Notes: a model not told the origin generated them from the letters alone. Positions 18,401 through 26,494 are shown, counted from the first letter of the stretch. The stretch: 64,000 nucleotides of DNA from 34-65-8 sp964516135 (GCA_964516135.1 CAZEWN010000001.1:62001-126000); one strand, 5' to 3'. Translations and numbers: made by a program.

Positions 18401-18926
18401 CTTCGGCGATGCCCTCGATCGTCAGCAGACGCTTGGCGACCGTGTCGTCGACAAACCAGCTCAATTCCTCGATCGTCATATCAGGCGCGCTGACGGCGAA
18501 GAAACCAATCGGTTCCGAGGTGGTCTGGACGCGCTGGACCTGAGGCTCCAGGATGCCATCGGGCAACTCGCCGCGGATCTGGTCGATCGCGGCCTTCACT
18601 TCATTGGTGGCCTGCGCGACATCGGTGCCGAGTTCGAATTCGACAAACGTGTTCGAATTGCCTTCCTGCGCGGTCGAGTTGAGGTTTTTTACCCCTTCGA
18701 CGCCACGCGCCGCCGATTCGACCCGCTGGGTGATCTGATTCTCGATTTCGGAAGGCGCGGCGCCCGGCTGCGAAATGTTCACCAGCACGGCCGGAAACTC
18801 GATGTCCGGTTGCTGCTGCACCTCNNNNNNNNNNCTCATCAGACCGGCGATCACCAGGCCGATAAACAACACGATCGGAATGATCGGATTGCGGATCGAC
18901 CAGGCGGAAATGTTGCGCAAGCCCAT
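15441..18926 (-). CDS. RND efflux permease (contains assembly gap)
   Basis: The protein has about 1161 residues and is an inner-membrane, proton-driven pump of the AcrB/HAE1 class. It shows the TM4 acidic pair (GVLVDDAIVEIENVV), PDIEFPAVLVNISQPGA near the N-terminus, and the second repeat starting at VGIALGALVLTG. Ten N bases at 18825-18834 interrupt the first membrane helix region, but the frame stays open if they count as 10 bases. Between TM6 and TM7 there are about 165 residues with two or three extra hydrophobic stretches, longer than the usual short linker. I chose the ATG at 18926 giving MGLRNISAW. It follows its adaptor gene by 7 bases. Confidence 0.93.
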   Translation of the reverse strand: MGLRNISAWSIRNPIIPIVLFIGLVIAGLMXXXXEVQQQPDIEFPAVLVNISQPGAAPSEIENQITQRVESAARGVEGVKNLNSTAQEGNSNTFVEFELGTDVAQATNEVKAAIDQIRGELPDGILEPQVQRVQTTSEPIGFFAVSAPDMTIEELSWFVDDTVAKRLLTIEGIAEVSRGGGVDREIVVTLDPARMQSLGVTASQINSALRQSNVDAAGGQAEIAGSRQSVRVLGNADTAYELSQTQVAIGGGRSIKLSDVANVRDAYGEVRSLGKIDGRQVITFSITRARGASDVTVYDSVIEEMDQLVEEMPGLSYTRLFTSVDYTKAQYSSSMAAMVEGAVLAVVVVFLFLRDWRATLISALAIPLSAIPTFWIMDLLGFTLNQLSLLALGLVAGVLVDDAIVEIENVVRHMRMGKNAYQASIDAADEIGLPVVATTFSIVAVFLPVGLMPGVSGQFFKNFGLTVVASVLMSLLVARMITPMIAAYFLKAKGTAAHGEGRLMDRYISMLAWTLDQRRADALRAGLVPARFHWWYGFGGFAMFLLVALAAVAGAAGMFWLLGQSGITVLTDTAFWKGMVPFLPDTLANIFAFLLALPAMLIELMLAAFAGWLAALLVSRGASAMSRMFGGGYAAWFDYRLQRFRARLRDHRIWMVGIALGALVLTGMVGSSLPAQFFPDVDGDFSRVRIEMVPGTTLEQTDAVADRVAEIVGADPDVEAALQRVNEGNARIFITLRKDRVKTQQEFERRLTPIFQRIADARVTFQSDQGGGGTGRPISVMLSGSDSDLLNETAAVLVEQMKAIPGIVAPRIEADMRRPELIITPRLDLAATLGVTTTALSQTIRIATLGDIDQNAAKFSLSDRQVPIRVRLPQDSREDLDTIRNLPVPTTSGASVPLSRVADISFGSGPTTIQRYNQNRRIFVGADLGENLAKGDAMAAIQRLPIMRDLPAGVSNAPVGEDEWQAEMQDSFAVALLAGILLVFAVLVLLYHRFVSPLVNMASLFLAPLGGLLAIWAIGQPLSMPVFIGILMLFGIVAKNSILLIDFAIEEMAAGVSKLEALMDAGRKRAQPIVMTTVAMVAGMVPTALALSGDGAWRAPMGTVVIGGLLLSTLLTLLIVPAGFSLADGMEKRLGPWLRTRFLTYKPGDENRTGGEAFPAE
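18825..18834. other. Assembly gap of ten N
   Basis: The only undetermined bases in the window. They fall inside the RND permease gene near codons 31-34. Ten is a common placeholder length, so the true number of missing bases may differ. Confidence 1.
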
Positions 18927-18933
18927 GGCGGCG

Positions 18934-20115
18934 TTACCTTCCGCGGACGGGTCGGACCGTCTCGCCAGGGTTGAGGAAGCCGCCGGCGCGCAGCACCACA
19001 CGTTCCTGCCCCGTCAGTCCGGTAGCCACGACGATACCCGTGCTGGTCACGTCACCAATGGTGACGGCCCGCCGGACCACCTTGTTCTCGCCATCCACGA
19101 TATAGACGTAGCTGCCCTGCTCGTCCGACATGATCGCGCTTTCGGGAAGTACCGGGGCGACCACCGTGCCGCTGCGGATGGTCGCGGTCGCAAATCCGCC
19201 GGGGCGCAATTCGGGCGCATAAGCGAGCGCGATCCGGACGGTGCCCTGCCGATCCTGTTCATCAATGATCGGCGCGATTTGCCACACCTGTCCGACGAAT
19301 TTCTCCGACGTGCCGACGGGCACCACCTCCGCCGAGACACCGCTGGACAGGCGCGCGAGTTCGGCTTCACCCACCTCGGCGAGCAGTTCCATCTCGCCGC
19401 CCCGCGCAATGCTGAACAGCGCGTTGGTTCCGGCGCCAACCGTCTGGCCCGGTTCGACATTGCGTTCGAGCACCAGACCGGCGGCGGGAGCAACGATGTT
19501 CAGCCGCGCATTGCGCGCGAGCAGTTCGCGATACTGGGCCTGCGCCACGCGCACCCGCGCCGAGGCTGCATCGCGGGTGGCGGTGAGGCGGTCGACGTCT
19601 GCTTTGGAGATGAAGCCGCGCTCAACCAGTTGCAGCGCGCGGTCGAGATTGGCCTGGGCCAGATTGGCGTCGGCCTGAGCGACCTGGATCTGTGCCGAAG
19701 CACTTTGGGCCTGCTGCGACTGGACCGATCGATCGATGACCGCAAGGACCTGGCCCGCGCGCACCCATTGGCCCGCCTCGACCGGCACGGAAATGACCCG
19801 GCCGCCTTCGCCGACGACCCCCACCGGCATTTCGCGCCGCGCCGCGAGGCTGCCAGTCGCGGTGATCGCGCCTTCCACGGTCGTGCGACCCGGCGCAATC
19901 ACGCTGACACTGGGCACCTGCGCGCCGCTGGATGGTGCAGTTTCGCCGCCCCCACGGGTCAATGCGAAGGCGAGGGCGAACACCGCGAGGAGGACGCCCG
20001 CCACGATCAGCAATCGACGCTTGGTGGCGGGATTCATCCCGCCCACGGCGGCGCCGTCGATCTCCCGCGCATACCCGTCAGCTGGATCCGCCGTCACGGT
20101 CGATTCGTAGTTCAT
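18934..20115 (-). CDS. RND efflux periplasmic adaptor (membrane fusion protein)
   Basis: The 393-residue protein has one N-terminal membrane anchor (LLIVAGVLLAVFALAFAL). It then has lipoyl-like halves around a coiled-coil hairpin (EAGQWVRAGQVLAVID, then VAPAAGLVLERNVEPGQTV), a beta-barrel and a membrane-proximal domain. It links the permease encoded next to an outer-membrane channel; no TolC-type gene is adjacent. Drug, metal or lipid substrates cannot be told from sequence. A perfect palindrome at 20157 lies upstream and may be its operator. Confidence 0.94.
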   Translation of the reverse strand: MNYESTVTADPADGYAREIDGAAVGGMNPATKRRLLIVAGVLLAVFALAFALTRGGGETAPSSGAQVPSVSVIAPGRTTVEGAITATGSLAARREMPVGVVGEGGRVISVPVEAGQWVRAGQVLAVIDRSVQSQQAQSASAQIQVAQADANLAQANLDRALQLVERGFISKADVDRLTATRDAASARVRVAQAQYRELLARNARLNIVAPAAGLVLERNVEPGQTVGAGTNALFSIARGGEMELLAEVGEAELARLSSGVSAEVVPVGTSEKFVGQVWQIAPIIDEQDRQGTVRIALAYAPELRPGGFATATIRSGTVVAPVLPESAIMSDEQGSYVYIVDGENKVVRRAVTIGDVTSTGIVVATGLTGQERVVLRAGGFLNPGETVRPVRGR

Positions 20116-20156
20116 CGCGACTGGCCCTTCTTCGCGCAGTGTATTAGGCGGCTAAA

Positions 20157-20166
20157 CCACCGGTGG
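20157..20166. promoter_or_regulatory. Palindrome upstream of the RND operon
   Basis: CCACCGGTGG is a perfect 10-base palindrome 42 bases before the adaptor start. It is flanked by GTGTAT (20139-20144) and ATACAC (20173-20178), a wider imperfect symmetry. It could be a repressor site, but no regulator gene is adjacent. Confidence 0.3.
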
Positions 20167-20263
20167 CAAGTGATACACCGCGCGGGCAAATGGGGCAAAC
20201 GCAGGTTCGACCGGCGACATAAGAACCCGACGAAGTGTGCGATGAGCGGTGGCTTTTCACAGG

Positions 20264-20299
20264 AAAACGGGCGGAGCCACTTAGTGGCGCCGCCCGTTT
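20264..20299 (-). terminator. Terminator of the YeaQ/GlsB-type gene
   Basis: A 16-base-pair stem with one mismatch (AAACGGGCGG to CCGCCCGTTT, 3-base loop) is followed on the minus strand by TTTTCC. It lies 34 bases beyond the stop of the minus-strand gene that ends at 20334. Confidence 0.75.
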
Positions 20300-20333
20300 A
20301 TCAATTCAAGTTGTGTTTACGACGGGTGGTCGA

Positions 20334-20600
20334 TCAGCGTACGCGCCCGCGCTGCACCAGGTTCACGATCGCCAGCAGGATGATGGCGCCGGCCAGCGCG
20401 ATGAGGAGGCCGGTCAACGAGAATGCCTGAACCGTTCCCTGCACCCCGAGGAGTGGCCCGGCGAGCGCGTTGCCGATCAGCGAACCCACACAGCCAACCA
20501 CGATATTCCAGAATATGCCCATCGAGGCGTCGCGGTTCATGACGAGACTGGCCAGCCAGCCGGCAATACCACCGACGATAAGCGCGATAATCCATCCCAT
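20334..20600 (-). CDS. GlsB/YeaQ/YmgE family membrane protein
   Basis: The 88-residue protein consists almost wholly of three membrane segments: GWIIALIVGGIAGWLASLVM, NIVVGCVGSLIGNALAG and LLIALAGAIILLAIVNLV. This is the transglycosylase-associated/YeaQ family, linked in other bacteria to stress responses but without a defined biochemical role. I chose the ATG at 20600, which has a perfect AGGAGG 8 bases upstream. A terminator follows. Confidence 0.92.
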   Translation of the reverse strand: MGWIIALIVGGIAGWLASLVMNRDASMGIFWNIVVGCVGSLIGNALAGPLLGVQGTVQAFSLTGLLIALAGAIILLAIVNLVQRGRVR

Positions 20601-20732
20601 TGCAGCGTCCTCCTGTTTCAAATGTCGCTTGCGGCCCTAACGACCGAAACGCCATTCCCGTTCCCCGCCTCTGTTGGGCAGGTGTGGAGGAGATTAACGC
20701 AATGCGACGCCTTTGCCCATTCGGCTGGTGCG

Positions 20733-21032
20733 TCAGTACTTGAGCTGGCGTTCGTAAAGATCGCGGTAGTGCTGGATCCGCGTGACGCGCAGGCCTTGCA
20801 TGCCGGATCGGTCGACCGCACGCTGCCACGAGGCGAACTCCTCCAGCGTCAGGCCATAGCGCTCGAGAACCTCGTCGATCGAGAGGAGGCCGCCGTTGAC
20901 TGCCGCTACGACTTCCGCCTTGCGGCGAACCACCCAGCGCTTCGTCTCGGGCGCGGGCAGGTCGGCGATGGTCAGCGGCTCGCCGAGCGGACCGATCACC
21001 TGGGCCGGACGTATTTTCTGGTTCTCGATCAT
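20733..21032 (-). CDS. sciP: CtrA inhibitor SciP (DUF1153)
   Basis: The 99-residue protein carries the DUF1153 core IGPLGEPLTIADLP, TKRWVVRRKAEVVAAVNGG and LTLEEFASWQRAVDRSGMQGL. It closely matches SciP of Caulobacter, a small helix-turn-helix protein that binds CtrA and blocks CtrA-activated transcription during the cell cycle. The ATG at 21032 overlaps the stop of the upstream small gene (ATGA), so the two are probably translationally coupled. Confidence 0.92.
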   Translation of the reverse strand: MIENQKIRPAQVIGPLGEPLTIADLPAPETKRWVVRRKAEVVAAVNGGLLSIDEVLERYGLTLEEFASWQRAVDRSGMQGLRVTRIQHYRDLYERQLKY

Positions 21033-21346
21033 TGCGTATCCCGGTCGGCGCTTGCGGCCATTTCTGTTGCGGCGACGACAATGCCCGCGTTCGCTTTGCC
21101 ATCGGCTAAACCGGGCTGGTTAACGTCGGCATATCCTGCATTAACCGCGCCCGGGACCGGCTGTGCGAACCGCGCGAAGCTTCCGCCCCGGCATCGATTT
21201 GCATCGCCCATCATGCGGCGCAGATCGCGCGCGGCCGCCAGACGGGCGGCGAGTTCCCGCCATTCGGGGACGCGTAAATCCGTCCCCGCGGGGGTGCGGG
21301 CAAGGCTTACCGAAAGGTCGATCGCTTCGAACATGGCACACGGCAT
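21029..21346 (-). CDS. Small conserved-looking protein coupled to sciP
   Basis: The product has 105 residues, or 101 from the ATG at 21334. No signal peptide or domain is recognisable. The first half, EWRELAARLAAARDLRRMM, is probably helical and basic; the C-terminal half is small-residue-rich and polar. The four-base overlap with sciP and a shared promoter region suggest a linked role, but I do not know the function. The gene is supported by its coupling and by codon use like its neighbours. Confidence 0.65.
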   Translation of the reverse strand: MPCAMFEAIDLSVSLARTPAGTDLRVPEWRELAARLAAARDLRRMMGDANRCRGGSFARFAQPVPGAVNAGYADVNQPGLADGKANAGIVVAATEMAASADRDTQ

Positions 21347-21453
21347 AGCGCCACATGGTCAAGAACGGGTAAAGCCGGGATTTACTCGCGGTTAGGGATC
21401 GCGCGCTCCGCTCTGGCCCCGCGCGCACCCCGGGTGTATGGGCGCGGCACACC

Positions 21454-22608
21454 ATGATTTTACCCGCTGATCCCCTGTCCGGCACCGATGCCGCGCGCCT
21501 GTTCGATCTCCCCCGCCCCGCGACGCAATGCCGTATCGTCGTGGCGATGTCGGGCGGCGTCGATTCTTCGGTCGTGGCGGCACTTGCCGCCGCCAGTGGG
21601 GCAGAGGTGATCGGTGTGACCCTCCAGCTCTACGACTATGGCGCTGCCACGGGGCGCAAGGGCGCGTGCTGCGCGGGCGACGACATTGCCGACGCACGTG
21701 CCGTGGCCGACCGGCTGGGCGTGGCGCATTACGTGTTCGATCACGAAAGCGCCTTTCGCGAGGACGTGGTCGAGCAGTTCGCCGACGAATACCTGGCCGG
21801 GCGCACGCCCGTGCCATGCATCCGCTGCAACATGGGGCCCAAGTTCACCGATCTGTTCCGCATGGCGCGCGAACTGGGCGCCGATTGTCTCGCTACCGGT
21901 CATTACGTGCGTCGGACGGTCGGCATGGCGGGGCCGGAACTGCACCGCGCGCTCGATCCGGCGCGCGATCAGTCCTACTTCCTCTACGGCACGACCGAGG
22001 CGCAGCTCGATTACCTGCGCTTCCCGCTTGGCGGCCTGCCCAAGGCGGACGTCCGCCGGCTGGCCGAGGCGGCGGGGCTGAGGAACGCGGCCAAGCCCGA
22101 CAGCCAGGACATCTGCTTCGTGCCCGACGGCGACTATGCCAGGATCGTCAAGGCGCTGCGGCCCGAAGGTGGCCGTCCGGGTAGCATCGTCCATGCCGAA
22201 AGCGGCGAGCGGCTCGGCGAGCACAAGGGCATCGTCCACTTCACCGTCGGCCAGCGCAAGGGGCTGGAAATCGGCGGCCAGCCCGAACCGCTGTATGTCG
22301 TGGGGATCGACTCCGCGCGCGCCGAGGTTCGCGTCGGGCCCAAGCGGATGTTGGCGGTCGGCGCGGCCAGGCTGATCGAAACCAACCGCATCGGCCCGCT
22401 GCCGCACGCACCGCTGACCGCCAAGGTCCGCTCGCTGGCAAAGCCGGTGCCGGTCATGCTCGACGGCCCGCTGGGCGACGGCGCCTCGACCCGAATCGCA
22501 TTCGCCGCGCCCGAGTACGGCGTTTCGCCCGGGCAGGCGGCGGTGCTCTATGCGGGCGAGCGGGTGGTGGGTGGCGGCTGGATCGCGGCGACGGAAGGCG
22601 TGTCCTAG
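21454..22608 (+). CDS. mnmA: tRNA-uridine 2-sulfurtransferase
   Basis: The 384-residue enzyme makes 2-thiouridine at tRNA position 34. The PP-loop SGGVDSS is at residues 33-39. The catalytic cysteines are Cys125 in CIRCN and Cys221 in SQDICF. The typical ATGHY and RDQSYFLYG boxes are present, and the C-terminal beta-barrel domain is complete. The N-terminus has about 25 extra residues before the PP-loop, usual in this order. It is divergent from the sciP pair and overlaps the next minus-strand gene tail-to-tail by 4 bases. Confidence 0.96.
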   Translation: MILPADPLSGTDAARLFDLPRPATQCRIVVAMSGGVDSSVVAALAAASGAEVIGVTLQLYDYGAATGRKGACCAGDDIADARAVADRLGVAHYVFDHESAFREDVVEQFADEYLAGRTPVPCIRCNMGPKFTDLFRMARELGADCLATGHYVRRTVGMAGPELHRALDPARDQSYFLYGTTEAQLDYLRFPLGGLPKADVRRLAEAAGLRNAAKPDSQDICFVPDGDYARIVKALRPEGGRPGSIVHAESGERLGEHKGIVHFTVGQRKGLEIGGQPEPLYVVGIDSARAEVRVGPKRMLAVGAARLIETNRIGPLPHAPLTAKVRSLAKPVPVMLDGPLGDGASTRIAFAAPEYGVSPGQAAVLYAGERVVGGGWIAATEGVS

Positions 22609-22961
22609 CGCTCCCATTCCTCCAGTACGCAGCCGTAACCCTCGCGATAGGTGGCAGTGGTGGTGGAGACCAGCGGGAAGCGCGCGGTCACGCTCCTGGC
22701 TTCGAGATCTTCCGACAGGGTAACGAGTTCCATCCCCGCGAGCTTGTCCTTGCCGCAATCATCCAGGCTTCGGCCGCCGACGAAGCGGCACGAGCACGCA
22801 ACCCGCGCGGCATAGGCGGTCGAAACGCCGGAATACCCCGCGATCGGCGCGCGATAATACCAGGCCAGCCCCCCCAACACGACCAGCACCAGCACGACCC
22901 AGGGCAGCCGGCGGCGGGGCTTTCGAGTGCGGGCTTTTGCCCCGGAGTTTAGCGTTGCCAA
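22605..22961 (-). CDS. Small single-pass membrane protein of unknown function
   Basis: The 118-residue product starts at a TTG at 22961 preceded by AAGGAA. A basic N-terminus leads into one membrane helix (LPWVVLVLVVLGGLAWYY). The exported part has three cysteines in ACSCRF and DDCGKD and one near the C-terminus (EGYGCVLEEWER), which could form disulfides. The family is often found beside a class-C beta-lactamase-like hydrolase, as here, where the genes are divergent. I do not recognise a function. A start at an upstream in-frame codon would overlap the hydrolase gene. Confidence 0.65.
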   Translation of the reverse strand: MATLNSGAKARTRKPRRRLPWVVLVLVVLGGLAWYYRAPIAGYSGVSTAYAARVACSCRFVGGRSLDDCGKDKLAGMELVTLSEDLEARSVTARFPLVSTTTATYREGYGCVLEEWER

Positions 22962-22990
22962 GCAGGATTCCTTGCGCGAGTGGTGCCCGA

Positions 22991-24127
22991 ATGCACCCAC
23001 GGTCGCTTCCCCTTATCGCCATGCTCGCGCTGCTGCCAACCCTTGGCGCGTGCGGTTCGGTACCGGCCGCGCCCGCGCCCTTGAGCGAGGCCGCGCGCGC
23101 CGCCGTGGCCGAAGATGCGGGCGCGCCGAGCGAGCAGCTCGCCCGGCAGGTCGACGACCTGTTCGTGAACGATGCGCTGGGCGAAACACGCGCGGTGATC
23201 GTCATGCATGGCGGGCGGATCGTCGCCGAACGCTACGCCCCCGGATACGATGCCGATACACGTTTCGTGAGCTGGTCGATGGCCAAGACCATCACGGCCG
23301 TGATGATCGGCATGCTGGTCGCCGACGGGCGCTTGCACCTCGACGAATCGCCCCCGGTGCCACGCTGGCAACGCCCAGGCGACCCGCGCGGCGAGATCAC
23401 ACTGCGCCAGCTCCTGCAAATGCGCTCCGGACTGGAGCACACCGAATCGGGCAACCCGCCTTACGAATCGGCGGAAGTGCGGATGCTGTTCCTCGACGGG
23501 CGCGACGACATGGCCGACTGGGCCGAGGCGCAACCGCTCGAGAGCGCGCCGGGTGCCGCGTTCGAATATTCGAGCGCCACGACCGTGATCCTGGCCGACA
23601 TCGCCGCGCGCGTTCTGACCAGCAGCGAAAACCCCGACCGGCGCCGACGCGCGGTCGACGATTACCTGCGTACCCGCCTGTTCGCCCCGCTGGCGATGGA
23701 CTCGATGGTGCCGGAATACGACGCCAGCGGCACCTTCATCGGCGGCAGCCTGGTCCACGGTAACGCGCGCGACTGGGCCCGGTTCGGCGATTTCCTGCGC
23801 AACAAGGGATCGTACCGCGGCAGTCAGCTCATTCCGCGCCGATGGATAGAATTCATGACCAGCCCCAGCCCGCGCAGCCCGCATTATGGCGGGCAGACCT
23901 GGCTCAACCGGCCGGTTGCCCAGAATGGGGGCGGCGCGGCCACACACCCCCTGTTCCCCGATCGCGCCCCGCACAGCACCTTCGCCGCCATCGGGCACAT
24001 GGGGCAGTACGTGATCGTCTCGCCCGAGCAGAAGCTGACCGTGGTCCGCCTCGGTCATTCCGATGCCGCCGAGCGCGCCGTGCTGATGGGCGAACTGGCC
24101 GACGTGTTCGAACTCTATCCGAGGTAG
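22991..24127 (+). CDS. Serine hydrolase of the class C beta-lactamase family, lipoprotein
   Basis: The 378-residue protein has a lipobox cysteine at residue 21 (LPTLGAC). Its penicillin-binding fold has the nucleophile motif SMAK at 96-99, a Tyr box (FEYSSATT) and a C-terminal GHMGQY in the place of the KTG box. Family members act as esterases, peptidases or beta-lactamases, and the sequence does not settle which. The ATG at 22991 is preceded by no strong RBS but gives a proper signal peptide. Its end overlaps the PhzF-like gene by 13 bases. Confidence 0.88.
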   Translation: MHPRSLPLIAMLALLPTLGACGSVPAAPAPLSEAARAAVAEDAGAPSEQLARQVDDLFVNDALGETRAVIVMHGGRIVAERYAPGYDADTRFVSWSMAKTITAVMIGMLVADGRLHLDESPPVPRWQRPGDPRGEITLRQLLQMRSGLEHTESGNPPYESAEVRMLFLDGRDDMADWAEAQPLESAPGAAFEYSSATTVILADIAARVLTSSENPDRRRRAVDDYLRTRLFAPLAMDSMVPEYDASGTFIGGSLVHGNARDWARFGDFLRNKGSYRGSQLIPRRWIEFMTSPSPRSPHYGGQTWLNRPVAQNGGGAATHPLFPDRAPHSTFAAIGHMGQYVIVSPEQKLTVVRLGHSDAAERAVLMGELADVFELYPR

Positions 24128-24927
24128 AAGGTCCCCTCGACCACGGTCACGCATCCACCGCCGAGCCAGGCCTTGTCGCCTTCCAATCGGCACGTTGCAT
24201 GCGCCCCTCGCGCTGAAGCCTGAAAGGCGGTGAAGCTGTCCCGCCCGAGCCGCGCGGCCCAGAACGGGGTCAGGACCGCATGGGCGGAACCGGTGAAGCT
24301 GTCCTCGTCCACCCCGCCGCCGGGCACGAAAACGCGGCTGACTATGTCCGTGCCCGCCCCGGCTGCGGCACTGGGATCGCCGGGCGCGGTGCAGATGAAC
24401 TGATCGTCGCCCAGCGCCTTCAGCGCGCGCATGTCGGGGTCGAGCGCCTGCACCTCGTCCTCGCTTGCAAACAGGTACACGCCGTAGCGATCAGGACTGA
24501 GCCATACTTCCTGCGGCACGGCGCCAAGCGCCGCGACCGCCTCGGGCCAGTCGGACCGTTCGATTGCGATTGTTGGCAAGGCCAGCTCGTAGCCTTCGCC
24601 CAGCCGCCGCACCTCGAGCTCGCCAGCCCGCCGCGTGCGGAACGTAACGCGTTCCCCGCCATCCCGCTGCAACAGCACATGCCCGCTTGCAAGCGTCGCG
24701 TGGCCGCACAGGCGGATCTCCATCGCCGGCGTGAACCAGCGAAGTTCCCAATCGGATGCGCCGGTCGCGTCGCGCACCACGAACGCCGTTTCGGCGAAGT
24801 TGTTCTCCTCCGCGATCGCGAGCAGGGTCCCGTCGGGAAGCCATTCGTCGAGCGGCATGACCGCCGCCTGGTTGCCGGTGAAGGGCCGGTCGGCGAAGGC
24901 ATCGACGTGCCAGTAGGGCAGTTTCAT
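24115..24927 (-). CDS. PhzF-family isomerase-like protein
   Basis: The 270-residue protein has the two-lobed PhzF fold. Landmarks are VDAFADRPFTGNQAAV at the start, the catalytic-glutamate region EENNFAETAFV, RLCGHATLASGHVL, and DSFTGSAHAVLTPFW in the second lobe. Distant relatives are widespread and usually have unknown substrates, so no role in phenazine synthesis should be assumed. The ATG at 24927 overlaps the stop of the cation transporter gene (ATGA), making it the third gene of a pdxH-led operon. Confidence 0.9.
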   Translation of the reverse strand: MKLPYWHVDAFADRPFTGNQAAVMPLDEWLPDGTLLAIAEENNFAETAFVVRDATGASDWELRWFTPAMEIRLCGHATLASGHVLLQRDGGERVTFRTRRAGELEVRRLGEGYELALPTIAIERSDWPEAVAALGAVPQEVWLSPDRYGVYLFASEDEVQALDPDMRALKALGDDQFICTAPGDPSAAAGAGTDIVSRVFVPGGGVDEDSFTGSAHAVLTPFWAARLGRDSFTAFQASARGAHATCRLEGDKAWLGGGCVTVVEGTFYLG

Positions 24928-25862
24928 GGGGCAGGTTTCTCCAGCTTCTCGAACTCGTCGGTCTCGACCAGCGGGTTGCCGGGTTCGTCGACGTGGCCTT
25001 GTGGGTCGATATGGACGATTACCTCGGCATCGGGAAATGCGCGCCGCACGTCGGCCTCGACCCGATCGGTGATCGCGTGGGCCTTGGCGATGCTCATGGC
25101 GCCAGGCAGGTCGACGTGAAACTGCACGAAGTCGCGCGATCCGCTGGTGCGGGTGCGCAGGTCGTGGAGGTTCGACAGCTCGGGATGGCGCGCGGCCAGC
25201 GCGACGAAGCGCTGGCGTTTCTCCTCGGGCCATTCCTTGTCCATGATCTGGTCGATCGCCTCGGCCCCCGCGCGCCAGGCGCCCCATAGCAGCCACGCGG
25301 CAATGGCCAGCCCGAACAGCGGATCGGCCTGCGCGAAGCCAAGGTACTGGTCGAGCACCAGGGCCGCGATCACCGCCAGGTTGAGCAGGAGGTCCGACTG
25401 GTAGTGGACATGATCGGTACGGATCGCGAGGCTGCCGGTTCGCCTGATCACGTGGCGCTGCCACGCGAGCAGCGCCACGGTCGCGACCATCGCCACCGCC
25501 GACACCGCGATTCCCTCGCCCGCCGCAGCGGTTTCACCACCGCCCACCAGCCGAAGACCGGCGCGAAAGGCGATCGCCGAGGCCGATACCCCGATCAGCA
25601 TGACCTGGAACACTGCCGCCAGCGCCTCGGCCTTGCCGTGGCCGAAGCGGTGCTGTTCGTCCGCCGGCCGCGCCGCGAACCATACCCCCGCCAGCGTCAC
25701 CAGGCTCGCGACCAGGTCCAGCGCCGTATCGGCGAGGCTGCCGAGCATCGCGGTCGAACCGGTGCGCCAGGTGGCCCAGCCCTTCATCGCGGCCAGCAGC
25801 ATCGCCACCCCGATCGAGGCATAGGCAGCGCTGCGCGTCAGAGAAGCCCGGTCGCGGGTCAC
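24924..25862 (-). CDS. Cation diffusion facilitator family transporter
   Basis: The 312-residue protein is a CDF-type metal/proton antiporter (Zn, Fe, Co or Mn). About six membrane helices are visible. The metal site is indicated by SLADTALDLV and HRFGHGKAEA in the first half and HVHYQSDLLLNLAV in TM5. A cytoplasmic C-terminal domain with DEVIVHIDP-like strands follows (VIVHIDPQGH). I chose the GTG at 25862, which overlaps the pdxH stop, because the longer frame lies antisense-shifted inside pdxH. Confidence 0.93.
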   Translation of the reverse strand: MTRDRASLTRSAAYASIGVAMLLAAMKGWATWRTGSTAMLGSLADTALDLVASLVTLAGVWFAARPADEQHRFGHGKAEALAAVFQVMLIGVSASAIAFRAGLRLVGGGETAAAGEGIAVSAVAMVATVALLAWQRHVIRRTGSLAIRTDHVHYQSDLLLNLAVIAALVLDQYLGFAQADPLFGLAIAAWLLWGAWRAGAEAIDQIMDKEWPEEKRQRFVALAARHPELSNLHDLRTRTSGSRDFVQFHVDLPGAMSIAKAHAITDRVEADVRRAFPDAEVIVHIDPQGHVDEPGNPLVETDEFEKLEKPAP

Positions 25863-26494
25863 GGATAGAGCAGCGTGCTGGTCCAGCCGTCTCCGGTTCG
25901 GGTGAACAGGCGGCGGTCGTGGAGGCGGTTGGGGCGGTCCATCCAGAACTCGATCCGCTGGGGCTGGCAGGTGAACCCGGTCCAGTGTGGCGGACGGGGC
26001 ACCTCGCCTACTTCCTTGCACGCCTCGGCCAACTGCTCGACCCGGTCCAGGTAGACGCGGCGATCGGAAAGCGGGCGGGACTGGTCACTGGCCGCCGAGC
26101 CGACCTGGCTGACGAAGGCGCGCGAATGGAAGTAGGCGTCGGCCTCCTCGGCGCTCACCTCGACCAGCGGCCCTTCGATGCGGACCTGCCGCCTGAGGCT
26201 CTTCCAGTGGAACAGCAGCGCGGCCTGGCCATTGGCGCGGATTTCCTCGCCCTTGCGGCTCTGGGCGTTGGTGAAGAAGGTGAAGCCGCTGTCCCCGTGC
26301 CCCTTGAGCAGCACCATCCGGACGGAGGGCGCGCCGCCGGGCGTGGCGGTTGCCAGCGCCATCGCGTTGGCATCGTTGGGTTCACGCGAACGCGCTTCCG
26401 CGAACCAGGCGTCGAACAGCGCGAGCGGGCCCGATTCGGGCAACGCGGACTGGTCTTCTCGCATCACCCGCGCCCTCTCGTCATCGTGGGCCAT
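25859..26494 (-). CDS. pdxH: Pyridoxamine 5'-phosphate oxidase
   Basis: The 211-residue FMN enzyme oxidises PNP and PMP to pyridoxal phosphate. FMN-binding stretches RMVLLKGHGDSGFTFFTN and RKGEEIRANGQAALLFHW are clear, as are QVGSAASDQSRPL and the C-terminal EFWMDRPNRLHDR. A tandem 9-base repeat overlaps its start codon region. It is the first gene of the pdxH-CDF-phzF-like operon and is divergent from the DnaJ-like gene. Confidence 0.96.
   Translation of the reverse strand: MAHDDERARVMREDQSALPESGPLALFDAWFAEARSREPNDANAMALATATPGGAPSVRMVLLKGHGDSGFTFFTNAQSRKGEEIRANGQAALLFHWKSLRRQVRIEGPLVEVSAEEADAYFHSRAFVSQVGSAASDQSRPLSDRRVYLDRVEQLAEACKEVGEVPRPPHWTGFTCQPQRIEFWMDRPNRLHDRRLFTRTGDGWTSTLLYP

Noticed and set aside
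21101..21145. CtrA-type TTAA-N7-TTAA site near sciP
   Set aside because: TTAAC occurs at 21120 and 21141, but the 21-base spacing does not match the consensus and both lie inside the small coupled gene.
24115..24927. Phenazine biosynthesis role for the PhzF-like protein
   Set aside because: No other phz gene is present, and PhzF-like proteins are common in bacteria that make no phenazine.
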